Positions 45,833 to 57,079 of a stretch of DNA of 64,000 nt are shown here, in pieces (the stretch's first letter is position 1; each line of letters opens with the position of its first letter). Origin of the DNA: Liolophura sinensis (Eukaryota > Mollusca > Polyplacophora > Chitonida > Chitonidae). Made by a program: the position numbers and the translations under genes. The notes beneath the pieces are model-generated. The model was not told where the DNA came from. It worked only from the letters and a program-made list of their open reading frames with translations, and ran no database searches. The stretch is from assembly GCF_032854445.1 (NCBI RefSeq), contig NC_088305.1, positions 7,817,606 through 7,881,605 on the forward strand, written 5' to 3'.

Positions 45833-46220
45833 TAAGAAAATTTAAAGAAGTCACGTAATAACTGTATTTCTAGGGGCACATAAAGGTGAAAAAAAATATT
45901 ATGTTGGTGCTGATACTTACGTAACTACATTTTTCCAGTAGGAAATATCATTCTGACTTGCACATGAATCTTTTAAGATCAAAAAATGTCTCAGAATGAG
46001 GGGAAAATGAGTACCTACATTGTATACCTATATTATAGATCAGATACTGTAATTTCCAGAAAAAATATATGTGACAGACTTATGATGTACTGGGTACGGC
46101 ATGTTCACTGATCACTGTCATCCAAGGTAACAATTCTTGAGTGCAGCATTAACACCAGTTAATCCATCAATCAGTCAGTCAGTTAATTGTTTGTTGATTT
46201 ACCACATTTTTATTCACCAG

Positions 46221-46371
46221 AATGCTCGGTACCAATGGAAGTAAACAACACAAATGTAATCCACAACCAGCAGCTGACAGCTTCTTCCTATCTGGATGTG
46301 TACCATGGACCAGAGCGTGGGCGTCTTCTGCTGAAGTCAGAAGGCAAATTTGCCGGAGGCTGGAAACCAAA
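46221..46371 (+). CDS. E40: FA58C domain 13, N-terminal part
   Basis: Acceptor TTTTTATTCACCAG, donor CCAAA/GTTAGT; phase 1 in, phase 2 out, 151 nt. ECSVPMEVNNTNVIHNQQLT, then GPERGRLLLKSEGKFAGGWK. Outside the tandem units and clearly diverged. Confidence 0.87.
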
Positions 46372-47975
46372 GTTAGTCATATCAGAAATCGTTTGATTAT
46401 GTTATAAATTGGAAATCATTTTAGAATGACTAAAAGTACAACTATTCTATACCTTTCATTCATTTCAGACTTTTGTAAGCTTTAACAATTGATCCAGCTT
46501 ACCAGTCATTGACAGGTGAGATTTTAGTCTAAAATCAAGACCCTGGTTTGGCAATAGAGTAAAAGCTGCATGTAGTTTGTTAAGCTGATGCGTAACAAAT
46601 TGGCAAATTTTCCAGCTATCATTACTCAAGGCCTTTGGTTACTACTGCTGTTGACACACCTACGTGTAACTCATTGCATTCAGTTAAAGAAATCGAATGA
46701 ATTGCAGTGAAGCGCCTATGTTATTTATCAATGCAGGGACCAGAAGGCCTAATGATAAAGAAGAATGAATTCTTGGTGTTTCACCTCATACTGAACAATT
46801 TTTTAGCCATGTGACAATGATGAGTCATTAGCTGTGTGTACATATGTTATTAGTTTCATAGTGAATCAGTGATAGCATGAGCAGATATTTGGTGTCAATT
46901 ATCCTCATAGTGGACGAGACGTCAGCAGAGGTTCGCTTCAGCGACATGACCATTGTATTCACAACCCAACAAAGGGAGATAACCAACTCAGCAGACACAT
47001 TTGACATCGTCTGCAGGATTAGAGAATGTATTTGTACCCCACATGACCGTTGTTATCCATTGAAAAGCGGGGTGTTTTGTCTGATGCAAGATAATGTGTT
47101 TTGTGGCAGAGTCCCTGCCGCCAAAGTGCTGCCTGCAGCAGGCAGTATCATGAACAGTATCATGATATCATGAACAAACGTGACAAGAAACCCCACCCAG
47201 TCCACGTTCCTTGCTCTATCCTCACAGAGTGAGGCAACAAAAAGTACCATCTTTAAAGTCTTTGGTATGACCTGACACGGATTTGATCCCAGGTCTCCTG
47301 AGCGAATGCTCTAACCAGTAGGCCACCGAAGTGGTCCTAATAGCAAGGAAGTGGGGAACATTGAGTAATATTGTTGTTAGTTGGTCATAGATGTTATGGT
47401 CAGAGTATTGCTTTAAAATCAATATATTATGTCGATGACACTGTACGGGTCTGTTTAAATTGTTTCAAATGTGAATGGGCAACTTTTCTTATGTCCTCAA
47501 GTTCAAGTATTTGGTCTGTTAATCCCTAGGGGCCTCCTGGGCTCAGTTGGTATGTGCGCTAGCGCAGCGTCGTTGACCCAGGAGTCTCTCACCAATGCGA
47601 TCGCTGTGAGTTCAAGTTCAGCTCATTCTGGCTTCCCCTCCGGTCGTACGTCGGAAGATCTGCAGCAACCTGCGGATGGTCGTGGGTTTCCCCTGGGCTC
47701 TGCCCGGTTTCCACCCACCATAATGCTGGCTGCTGTCATATAAGTGAAATATTCTTGAGTAGGGCGTAAAACACCAATCAAATAAATAAATAAATAAATT
47801 AATCCCTAAATAATGCTATCTAGGACTACAGTGCTAGGGGGTGCTTCCAGTCGGTTCACTGCCGATTACTGTGTCCTTTATTTGAGGGTATTTGTTTCTT
47901 TTCAACACACTCATAATAACGAAACTGTTGAACGAAAAGGGGACTTAAAACCAAACTTTCGTCTTAATTTTATAG
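46372..47975. other. Intron between E40 and E41
   Basis: 1.6 kb. 46372-46880 unique; 46900-47220 has no recognisable family; 47240-47345 looks like an inverted tRNA-like sequence (reverse complement GTGGCCTACTGGTTAGAGCA and GACCTGGGATCAAATCC); 47529-47798 is a family A SINE. Confidence 0.65.
47529..47798 (+). mobile_element. tRNA-derived SINE, family A, with target-site duplication
   Basis: GGGCCTCCTGGGCTCAGTTG head to AATAAATAAATAAA tail. The 10-bp direct repeat TTAATCCCTA flanks it at 47519-47528 and 47799-47808. Confidence 0.88.
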
Positions 47976-48757
47976 TGCATCAGACAGCAACCAGTGGATT
48001 CAGGTGGACTTCCTGTCTCCATACGCAGTCACTGGAATCACCACTCAAGGTGGATACAACGTTCCAGAGTGGGTTACATCTTATAAAATCTGGTACAGCA
48101 CTGATGGTAACACCTTCACTCCTGTTATAGACAGCATCTCTAGTGTCACCAAGATCTTCCCAGGGAATTTCGATCAGTCCACACCTGAGCAAAACTTATT
48201 CTCCAAAGTTGTTGCGAGGTATGTTCGCATCATCCCACTCACATGGACGGGAGCCATCAATATGAGATTTAATCTCTACGGGTGTGTACAACCATTAACT
48301 ACTCCCATGGTGACAACACCATTGACCTCTGGTACAACAACACCATTGACCTCCAGTACAACAACAACAGCAGCACCAACCACGCCCTGTATGTACTGGA
48401 CGCCTTGGGTGAACCACAAAACCCCAGACGAAATGGGTGATTTTGAGTCAGAAATAGAGTTAAGGAAGGTTGCAACCTTCTGCAGCACAGACAAGATCTT
48501 GGCGATCCAGTGTAGAACCGCAGATGCTGCACATCTGCTGTCAGACAAATCAGGACAGAAAGTGATTTGCGACCTGGAGACAAGAACAATGATGTGCCTG
48601 AATGTCCAGCAGACTGGAGGACAGAAGTGCAGGGACTATGAAATAAGAGTTCTGTGTTCCGAATGCCCAACGACCACGGTCTCCACCCCAACCATAACCA
48701 CTGGGCCTCCCACAACTGCTGGATCTACAACAGCGTCGACAGCAACCATATCTATCG
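47976..48757 (+). CDS. E41: FA58C domain 13 C-terminal part, Thr linker, CysD domain 6
   Basis: Acceptor CTTAATTTTATAG, donor ATCG/GTATGT; phase 2 in, phase 1 out, 782 nt. NASDSNQWIQVDFLSPYAVT, ARYVRIIPLTW, MRFNLYGC end the discoidin domain; then a TTPLTSGTTTPLTSSTTTT linker, then CysD: CMYWTPWVNHKTP, GDFESEIELRKVATFC, LAIQCR, CRDYEIRVLC, then another Thr linker. A direct fusion of FA58C and CysD in one exon, marking the border between the two regions. Confidence 0.92.
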
Positions 48758-49650
48758 GTATGTAATGGGGAACTCATAAAACTTCTTCCTGCCTGTATCA
48801 AGTTGTGAACCCATTTGTTCTTTCCCTTATTAAGTCACAGTTATCGAAGTGTGTGTGTGCGCTCATAAAACATAAATGAAGCACAGGTACACGTGCACTG
48901 TCACAGAAGAAAACAACGCATTCTGCTGTCATTTGAACCTTCTATGTAGCTCGTCCTGGAGTCTCCCTTTGTCCTGGGTAATCCCCATGCAGAGTTAACC
49001 TTGGACAAATTTGTAAAACCAGTCAAGAAGTCTTAAAAAGTGCTTGTTGATTTCCCGATTTGAAGACCTTGCATTATGAAGGTATCTTTGGTTTATTTTC
49101 ATCCTCTTAGGCTAGAAATCTTCAAAAACTATAGTAACGGTAATCAGTCAAGTTGTAGCAAAGAAGTTGAAAATATTTTTTATTTTATGACTCTAAGTCT
49201 CTGCATTAGAAGTATTTATGTGGAACGCTCACAATGGTCTGTGACATAATGTTTTCAGCTGCAATGTACAACTAACTGTCAGGTTTGCAGTTATCATGTG
49301 GGCAAGTTCCTTAGATTTCATAACATTTTTTTCTCTGTATGTAACAAACAAATGTATAGAGGGTGCCTTTTGTCATGCATTTAAACAGTAAAATAACTGA
49401 GTAAAAACACTGTTGAATTGAATTAATTATTGTTTAGTTTATGTGTTGTGGTTTTTAACTTATATGTTGTTATTGTGGTTTTTAGCTTATATGTTGTTAT
49501 TGTGGTTTTTAGCTGATATGTTATTGTGGTTGTCTGTCTGCATATACGGGTAGCTCTACTTGACAGAGTTTACTGCTTTACCTCTGTTTGTATGCAGTTG
49601 AAATCTCAGTACCACACATTCAATAAGTCCAATTTCAACACTGTTTACAG
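48758..49650. other. Intron between E41 and E42
   Basis: AT-rich; contains a 27-bp repeat TTATTGTGGTTTTTAGCTTA / TATGTTG, about 3 copies at 49436-49535. The equivalent intron before E43 has about 5 copies (51316-51450). Confidence 0.7.
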
Positions 49651-50157
49651 GCACAACGACAACAACACCACTTTCAAGTACAACAACACCCTTTACAGGT
49701 ACAACAACATCAACACCTGGCACAACGACAACACGGGTCACAGGTACCACGACTTTTGGAGTAACAACAACGCCAGTGACGGGTTCAGAAGCAGTCAGCA
49801 CTACAACCTCCCCAACTACAGGCACCACTCCAGAGAGAACAACAACATTGACTTCCACCACGGGAGGTACTGGCAGAACGTGTAATACCAGTACTTGGAG
49901 CCCATGGATAAATCGTGACACCCCGTCTACTGGAAAAGGCGACTTTGAGAGCATGTCTTCAGCAGAACTGAGCGCCTTCTGTTCCTCCGGTACTATCACA
50001 GTGATACAGTGTGTGACCAGCGAAGATCAAATCCCGTCCTACACTTACGGAGAGATCAGTGAATGCTCCATTGAGCATGGCTTGTCCTGTAGCAACGAGG
50101 CCAACTACCCCATTGAATGTCAGGATTACATGATACGGTACTTCTGCAGCTGCGAAG
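49651..50157 (+). CDS. E42: Thr-rich mucin segment and CysD domain 7
   Basis: Acceptor CAACACTGTTTACAG, donor GAAG/GTGAGT; phase 1 in and out, 507 nt. GTTTTTPLSSTTTPFTGTTT ..., then CysD: CNTSTWSPWINRDTP, GDFESMSSAELSAFC, ITVIQCV, CQDYMIRYFCSCEG. An alternative acceptor TATGCAG upstream would enter in phase 0 and does not fit E41. Confidence 0.88.
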
Positions 50158-50860
50158 GTGAGTATGAGCTTTTATTCCTGCCATGATGTGTATTTATTTA
50201 TTTACTAGTTTATTTCATTATATACTTGTTTGTTTGCTTATTTATACATGTATATTTATTGTTCAGAATATACCAGTACAAGCTTGAAAATAGGTGCCAG
50301 TCATTTCTCTGTACACGCCTTTGGAGAAAGCAGTAAGACATTATATCCGCAACACGTTAATTTTCCATAAGTGACAAGGTTAGCGCTGTAGCTCAGTCCC
50401 AAGAATTCTGTGGCCAATAGGCTTTAGTGCATACCTGACCCAGCCTGTGAGAAAGAAGCCTTAAAAATGTTGACATAGGTTGACCGTCAAAATCTGGACC
50501 TTTCTATGTCGGCGGCTGGGAGGGGTGACTAGCAACACCAAGGGGATGTCACTCGCAGCCTCATTATACCTATCTCCTTGTGTCCTCTCACCTAGAATTT
50601 CAAACTTTCATCATTAAAACTCATACCTGCCCAAAGCTTAGACAATTTCCATCATTTTGATACCAAGCATGCACCTGTACATAAAAATGGCAGGCTGGCA
50701 GCAAAAAAAGACTTTACACCCTAAAATACACAGAATTACATTCATCTCTCACGAGAAACAGAAGTGCTGATAAGGTACTATTTCCTGTCACACCAGCCAA
50801 CTTTTGTCATTAGAAGCATTTATGTTAAACGCTCACAATGGTCTGTGACATAATGTTATC

Positions 50861-51129
50861 GGGGCCTCCGTGGCTCAGTCGGTTGAAGCGCTAGCGCAGC
50901 GTAATGACCAAGGAGTCTCTCACCAATGCGGTCACTGTGAGTTCAAGTCCAGCTCATGCTGGCTTCCTCTCCGGCCGTACGTGAGAAGGTCTGTCAGCAA
51001 GCTGCGGATGGTCGTGGGTTTCCCCCGGGCTCTGCCTGGTTTCCACCCACCATAATGCTGGCCGTCGTCGTGTAAGTGAAATGTTCTTGAGTACGGCGTA
51101 AAACACCAATCAAAAAAAAAAAAAAAAAT
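50861..51129 (+). mobile_element. tRNA-derived SINE, family A, young copy with target-site duplication
   Basis: GGGGCCTCCGTGGCTCAGTC head, central GGGTTTCCCCCGGGCTCTGC, TAAGTGAAATGTTCTTGAG, ends in a nearly pure A run. The 12-bp direct repeat CATAATGTTATC lies at 50849-50860 and 51130-51141. The insertion is in the second copy of a duplicated intron only, so it is younger than that duplication. Confidence 0.9.
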
Positions 51130-51568
51130 CATAATGTTATCAGGTGCGATATACTACTTGCTGTCATGTTTACAGTTATTATGTGGGCAAGATCCTTAGA
51201 TTCCATAACATTTTTTTCTCTGTGTAACAAACAAGTGTATAGAGGCTGCCTTTTACCATGCATTTAAATAGTAAAATAACTGACTAAAAACACTGTTGAA
51301 TTGAATTAATCATTGTTTAGCTTATATGCTGTTATTGTTGTTTTTAACTTATTTGTTGTTATTGTTGTTTTTAGCTTATATGTTGTTATTGTGGTTTTTA
51401 GCTTATATGTTGTTATTGTGGTTTTTAGCTTATATGTTGTTATTGTGGTTGTCTGTCTGCACATACGGGTAGCTTTACTTGACAGAGTTTACTGCTTTAC
51501 CTCTGTTTGTATGCAGTCGAATCTCAGTATCACACGTTCATCAAGTCCAATGTCAACACTGTTTACAG

Positions 51569-52072
51569 GTACAACGACAACAACACCACTTTCGAGTACA
51601 ACAACACCCTTTACAGGTACAACAACAACAACACCTGGCACAACGACAACACAGGTCACAGGTACCACGACTTTTGGAGTAACAACAACGCCAGTGACGG
51701 GTTCAGAAGCAGTCAGCACTACAACCTCCCCAACTACAGGCACCACTCCAGCTACAGGCACCACTCCAACTACAGGCACCACTCCAGGCAAAACGTGTGA
51801 TACCAGCGCTTGGAGCCCATGGATAAATCGTGACACCCCGTCTACTGGAAAAGGCGACTTTGAGAGCATGTCTTCAGCAGAACTGAGCGCCTTCTGTTCC
51901 TCCGGTACTATCACAGTGATACAGTGTGTGACCAGCGAAGATCAAATCCCGTCCTACACTTACGGAGAGATCAGTGAATGCTCCATCGAGCATGGCTTGT
52001 CCTGTAGCAACGAGGCCAACTACCCCATTGAATGTCAGGATTACATGATACGGTACTTCTGCAGCTGCAAAG
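51569..52072 (+). CDS. E43: Thr-rich mucin segment and CysD domain 8
   Basis: Same acceptor as E42 (CTGTTTACAG), donor AAAG/GTGAGT; phase 1 in and out, 504 nt. CysD part is nearly identical to E42 (CDTSAWSPWINRDTP ... YFCSCKG); the Thr-rich part differs by TTGTTPATGTTP units replacing ERTTTLTSTTGGTG. Confidence 0.9.
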
Positions 52073-53552
52073 GTGAGTACGAGCTTTTATTCATGCCATG
52101 ATGTGTATTTATTTATTTACTAGTTTATTTCATTATTTACTTGTTTGTTTGCTTATTTATACATGTGTATTTATTGTTCAGTGTATACCAATACAAGCCA
52201 GTCATTTCTCTGTACACCCCTTTGGAGAAAGCAGTAAGACACTATATCTGCAACACGTTAATTTTCCATAAGTAACAAGGTTAACGTTTAGTGCTGTAGC
52301 TCAGTCCGAAACATTCCATGGCCAATAAGTTTTAGTTCATACCTGACTCAGCCTGTGAGAAAGAAACCATAAAAATCTTGATAAAGGTTGACCGTCAAAA
52401 TCTGGACCTTTCTATGTTGACAGCTGGGAGGGGTGACTAGCAACACCAAGGGGATGTCACTCGCAGCCTCATTGCCACCTATCTCCTTGTGTCCTCTTGC
52501 CCAGAATTTCAAACTTTCATCATTAAAACTCATACCTGCCGAAAGCTTAGACAATTTCCATCATTTTGATACCAAGCATGCTCCTGTACACCAAAAACAA
52601 CAGGCTGGCAGCAAAAAAAAAAAAAGACTTCACACCCTAAAATACACAGAATTACATTCGTCCCTCCCGAAGAACGGAAGTTGTAATGGGGGTCCGTGTC
52701 CAAATGTATGGGAGACAACCCATCAGCACAAATGACTACACCTGCATGTACATTATCAAATCAAACTCAACATCATTCTGTATATTTTATGTAGATATGT
52801 CATGTTATGAAGCAGGACAGTATCAGTTTTTATCACTTTCAAATATGTGTCTGTCACCTTTTACAGGCATTCCTACGATGGAGATGCTATCACAAATGAA
52901 AGGGCCTTGTGGTTAGAATGTTTGTCTCAAAGTTGGAAGACCTGGGATCAAATCTGAGTTAGTCTGTCTATAGGCTGTCAATCTCTTGGCTAGGAGTCAG
53001 TGCTTGGTTCGATCCCAAGCAGCCTTCAATTGACCTTCATATAAATTCAGGCGTTGTTTCACAGCTATTGTGTGTACAGCCTGCAAGAATAATCTCAAGA
53101 GATCTCGCCATTGATCCTTAACTGCTGACACTGTGTAATCAGATCAACCTTCTGTTGTTTTGGCTGCTGTCCGTCAACAGATCAGTATTAACATGTATTC
53201 TCAGTGAGGTTAAGATGTGGGTTCAAAACCCAGCCATGGACAGAGAAATTTGTAAATTTCCCTACTCTCACAGCTTGTGGAGCAGTGGTAAAAATAAGTA
53301 ACCTTCTACTAGGACACAAGAGCAGCGGGTTCAATCCCAACTGTGGACAGGGAATTTTTTAGTCCTAGCGGGCTTCGGGGACAATAAGCGATCGACAGTG
53401 CTAGTGTGTCAATTTGCACAATTTAATTTTTGTTGAAGATTGACCACCTGTCTTACCCCAGTATCGTAATGCCAGCTTTGAACTATTCATATATATTATT
53501 AGTTAAAAAATTTTCTTTACTATTAATCATAATTTTTCTTCTTCATTCACAG
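52073..53552. other. Intron between E43 and E44 with tRNA-like elements
   Basis: First 600 bases are the second copy of the duplicated intron. At about 52905-52975 GGGCCTTGTGGTTAGAATGT ... GACCTGGGATCAAATCTG, and at about 53268-53345 CAGCTTGTGGAGCAGTGGTA ... CAGCGGGTTCAATCCCAACT, resemble tRNA-derived SINE heads of further families. No functional tRNA could be folded with confidence. Confidence 0.6.
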
Positions 53553-53900
53553 AAAGCACGACAACTACTCCAATAACCACACCCCGAATAACCACACCCC
53601 CAATAACCACTTACATTAGATGTGACTGGTCGGACTGGCTCAACACTGATAAACCCAGTGTGGGTCGCGGAGATTTCGAAACCATCACAGCCTTAAAATC
53701 AACGTATGGTCTGTGTCCAAATATCGTCAGTATGGAATGTAGAGTGACTGGGAGTCACACATCCGTGGAGGCGGCAGGACAGAGTGGAGTTACATGCGAC
53801 GCCCAGAATGGTCTCAGGTGCCATAATGATGAACAGGTGTCACAAATGTGTCATGACTATGAAGTACGAGTACTCTGCTGGGATCACATGTGTGGCTCAA
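53553..53900 (+). CDS. E44: Thr/Pro linker and CysD domain 9
   Basis: Acceptor CTTCTTCATTCACAG, donor TCAA/GTAAGT; phase 1 in and out, 348 nt. ESTTTTPITTPRITTPPITT then CysD: CDWSDWLNTDKP, GDFETITALKSTYGLC, VSMECR, VTCDAQNGLRCHN, CHDYEVRVLC. Confidence 0.92.
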
Positions 53901-54164
53901 GTAAGTCAAAGGTGTTTTCATCGTTTCTCCCTAGAAATGATTTGAAAATTCAACGAAGCTTTAATAATATGATGAAGAAATCTATGACAAGACATTTTGG
54001 GTGTCAAATTAGTCCTTAGTGGTCTACAAGTACTTCTTGCAGGCATATCTCAAGCCTTGAACCTGTATGGAATGTGTAGATTCCCCCAGTTCAACTGCTT
54101 GTGGGCCCTTTGTGACAATAAGATGACAAAGCTTGTGTGGCAAATTCCTTAGTGCACTTTAGTT

Positions 54165-55015
54165 TAGATGTCAAAACAGGCTTTACTTGTGTACAGTTAC
54201 TTTCCTCAATTCTACCCAAGCCACTATCTTGGATGTCAAAACAGGCCTTACTTGTGTACAGTTACTTTCCTCAATTCTACCCAAGCCACTATCTTGGATG
54301 TCAAAACAGGCTTTACTTGTGTACAGTTACTTTCCTCAATTCTACCCAAGGCACTATTTTGGATGTCAAAACCGGCCTTATTTGTGTACACTTACTTTCC
54401 TCAATTCTACCCAAGGCACTATTTTGGATGTCAAAACAGGTGTTACTGGTCTACAATGACATAGCTCAATACTACCCAAGGCACTATTTTGGATGCCAAA
54501 ACAGGTGTTACTGGTCTACAGTTACTTACCTCAATACTACTCAAGGCACTATTTTGGATGTCAAAACAGGCTTTACTACTCTACAGTGACATATCTCAAT
54601 ACTACCCAAGTTACTATCTTGGATGTCAAAACAGGCCTTACTTGTGTACAGTTACTTTCCTCAATTCTACCCAAGGCACTATTTTGGATGTCAAAACCGG
54701 CCTTATTTGTGTACACTTACTTTCCTCAATTCTACCCAAGGCACTATTTTGGATGTCAAAACAGGTGTTACTGGTCTACAGTTACTTACCTCAATACTAC
54801 TCAAGGCACTATTTTGGATGTCAAAACAGGCTTTACTAGTCTACAGTGACATATCTCAATACTACCCAAGTTACTATCTTGGATGTCAAAACAGGCCTTA
54901 CTTGTGTACAGTTACTTTCCTCAATTCTACCCAAGGCACTATTTTGGATGTCAAAACCGGCCTTATTTGTGTACAGTTACTTTCCTCAATTCTACCCAAG
55001 GCACTATTTTTGGTT
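54165..55015. repeat. 65-bp tandem array, about 13 copies
   Basis: TTGGATGTCAAAACAGGCTT recurs every 65 bases, with TTACTTTCCTCAATTCTACC + CAAGGCACTATTT between. Since 65 is not a multiple of 3, the same peptide words (LDVKTG, MSKQAL, GCQNR) appear in rotation in one open frame. Related array at 55500-56285. Confidence 0.92.
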
Positions 55016-55371
55016 TCCCTAAACATGCTGTTCTCTTGTAGCAGATTTCTAAGGTGATTAAAAGTTTGTAGACCAGGCCTTGCTTTTAAAAAAAAAAAAC
55101 AAAAAAAAAACAGAAGGCCTTTTACCATGTTTGATTAAATGCGCCAGTTCAAACGGAGCAGCCAGTGAAAGTCAACATGCTTACTTATGTAGTTTTGCCA
55201 GTGAAATCTCCCAAGAGACCCCACATAGAGGTTACAAGGTACATGTGTACTCAGATTCCTTGGGTGTTGAAATTGTTGTGTCAGTTAGATGACATTCTGT
55301 TGTACTGTTGTGTGAATGGTGAGTAAAGCACCTGTCAATCATCTTAATTTCGCATGTTCATCTTATTGTAG

Positions 55372-55428
55372 CCACACCCCCAGCCGTCACATCAACCACT
55401 CCTGAGGTTACTTTCACAACACGTACAT
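55372..55428 (+). CDS. E45: mini-exon, Thr/Pro linker, copy 1
   Basis: Acceptor TCATCTTATTGTAG, donor ACAT/GTAAGT (a second possible donor 6 bases earlier also keeps phase 1); 57 nt, phase 1 in and out. Encodes TPPAVTSTTPEVTFTTRT. Supported by the conserved splice sites in its duplicate E46 and by the mucin-like composition. Confidence 0.68.
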
Positions 55429-55499
55429 GTAAGTATCTGGAAGGGATTTTTGTGCTTGACACATCTAAGGTCTTTTGAAAGACATAGTGTATTGTAGCT

Positions 55500-56285
55500 T
55501 TGTATGTCAAAACAGGCATTACTGGTCTACAATTACATACCTCAACTCTACCCAAGGCACTATTTTGGATGTCAAAACAGGCTTTACTGGTCTACAATTA
55601 CATACCTCAACTCTACCCAAGGCACTATTTTGGATGTCAAAACAGGCTGTACTGGTCTACAATTACACACCTCAACTCTACCAAAGGCACTATTTTGGAT
55701 GTCAAAACAGGCATTACTGGTCTACAATTACATACCTCAACTCTACCCAAGGCACTATTTTGGATGTCAAAACAGGCTGTACTGGTCTACAATTACACAC
55801 CTCAACTCTACCCAAGGCACTATTTTGGATGTCAAAACAGGCTTTACTGGTCTACAATTACATACCTCAACTCTACCCAAGGCACTATTTTGGATGTCAA
55901 AACAGGCCTTGCTTGTGTAGAGTTACTTTCCTCAATTCTACCCAAGACACTATTTTGGATGTCAGAACAGGCCTTGCATGTGTACAGTTACTTTCCTCAA
56001 TTCTACCAAAGGCACTATTTTGGATGTCAAAACCGGCCTTGCATGTGTACAGTTACTTTCCTCAATTCTACCAAAGGCACTATTTTGGATGTCAAAACCG
56101 GCCTTGCATGTGTACAGTTACTTTCCTCAATTCTACCAAAGGCACTATTTTGGATGTCAAAACCGGCCTTCTTGGTCTACAATAACATATCTCAATTCTA
56201 CCCAATGCACTATTTTTGATGTCAAGACAGGCCTTATTTGTGTACAGTTACTTTCTCCAATTCTACCCAAGGCACTATTTTTGGT
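55500..56285. repeat. 65-bp tandem array, second block, about 12 copies
   Basis: Same unit family as 54165-55015, with sub-blocks that differ in the middle (GGTCTACAATTACATACCTC versus TGTGTACAGTTACTTTCCTC). Open frames of 236-239 aa over it are a by-product. Confidence 0.92.
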
Positions 56286-56975
56286 TTCCCCAAACATGGT
56301 GTTCTCTTGCAGCAATTTTGTAAAGTGATTAAAGTTTGTAGACCAGGCCTTTCTTTTAATCTGACATCATCGCCATGTACCGGTAAAGAAGATTAAGCTC
56401 AGAGTGTTTTTGTATAATGTTTGTCTCTCCTTTAGTCAGGTGTGACTCATCTATCAGAAAAACGCACAGGCTAGCAATTTGCAAAGTGAACATGGTCTAA
56501 CCAAAGGGATACATTTACATGTGTGTACTTGTACAGTGTATGTGCCTGAGAAAAGATGTACCTATAGTTAGATGTCATGACACAATTTTTATAGCCACAT
56601 GTACATCATTTTACTATGCATCATACCTTGGGAAATTCTGTGAAACCTACAAAGCGCCAACTGTTGCCATTCACTGGAAACTGAGCAAAGTGTTATTAAC
56701 TGAAGAAAAAAAAACAGAAGGCCTTTTAAAATGTTTGATTTAATGTGCCAGTTCAAACGGAGCAGCCAGTGAAAGTCGACATGCTTTCTTATGTAGTTTT
56801 GCCAGTGAAATCTCCCAAGAGACCCCACATAGAGGTTACAAGGTACATGTGTACTCAGATTCCTTGGGTGTTGAAATTGTTGTGTCAGTTAGATGACATT
56901 CTGTTGTACTGTTGTGTGAATGGTGAGTAAAGCACCTGTCAATCATCTTAATTTCGCATGTTCATCTTATTGTAG

Positions 56976-57026
56976 CCACACCCTCAGCCATCACATCAAC
57001 CACTCCTGAGGTTACTTCAACAACAC
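56976..57026 (+). CDS. E46: mini-exon, Thr/Pro linker, copy 2
   Basis: Acceptor TCATCTTATTGTAG, donor ACAC/GTAAGT; 51 nt, phase 1 in and out. Encodes TPSAITSTTPEVTSTT. The preceding about 350 bases (AAGTCGACATGCTTTCTTAT, GAGACCCCACATAGAGGTTA) duplicate those before E45. Confidence 0.68.
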
Positions 57027-57079
57027 GTAAGTATCTGGAAGGGATTTTTGTGCTTGACAAATCTAAGGTCTTTTAAAGG

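Larger units (their letters stand above)
49200..52690 (+). repeat. Tandem duplication of about 1.9 kb carrying E42 and E43
   Basis: The introns match as well as the exons: CGCTCACAATGGTCTGTGAC occurs at about 49228 and 50831, GGTTGACCGTCAAAATCTGG at about 50477 and 52386, and the flanks GTGCTGTAGCTCAGTCC and GCATGCACCTGTACA/GCATGCTCCTGTACA recur. The second copy has gained a SINE and extra 27-bp repeats. Confidence 0.88.

Noticed and set aside
46877-47173. 98-codon plus-strand frame in the E40-E41 intron
   Set aside because: No family resemblance, no in-phase splice sites, and composition like surrounding intron.
55475-56219. Open frames of 236-239 codons
   Set aside because: They come from a 65-bp array; the same peptide words rotate through all three frames, which real coding sequence does not do.
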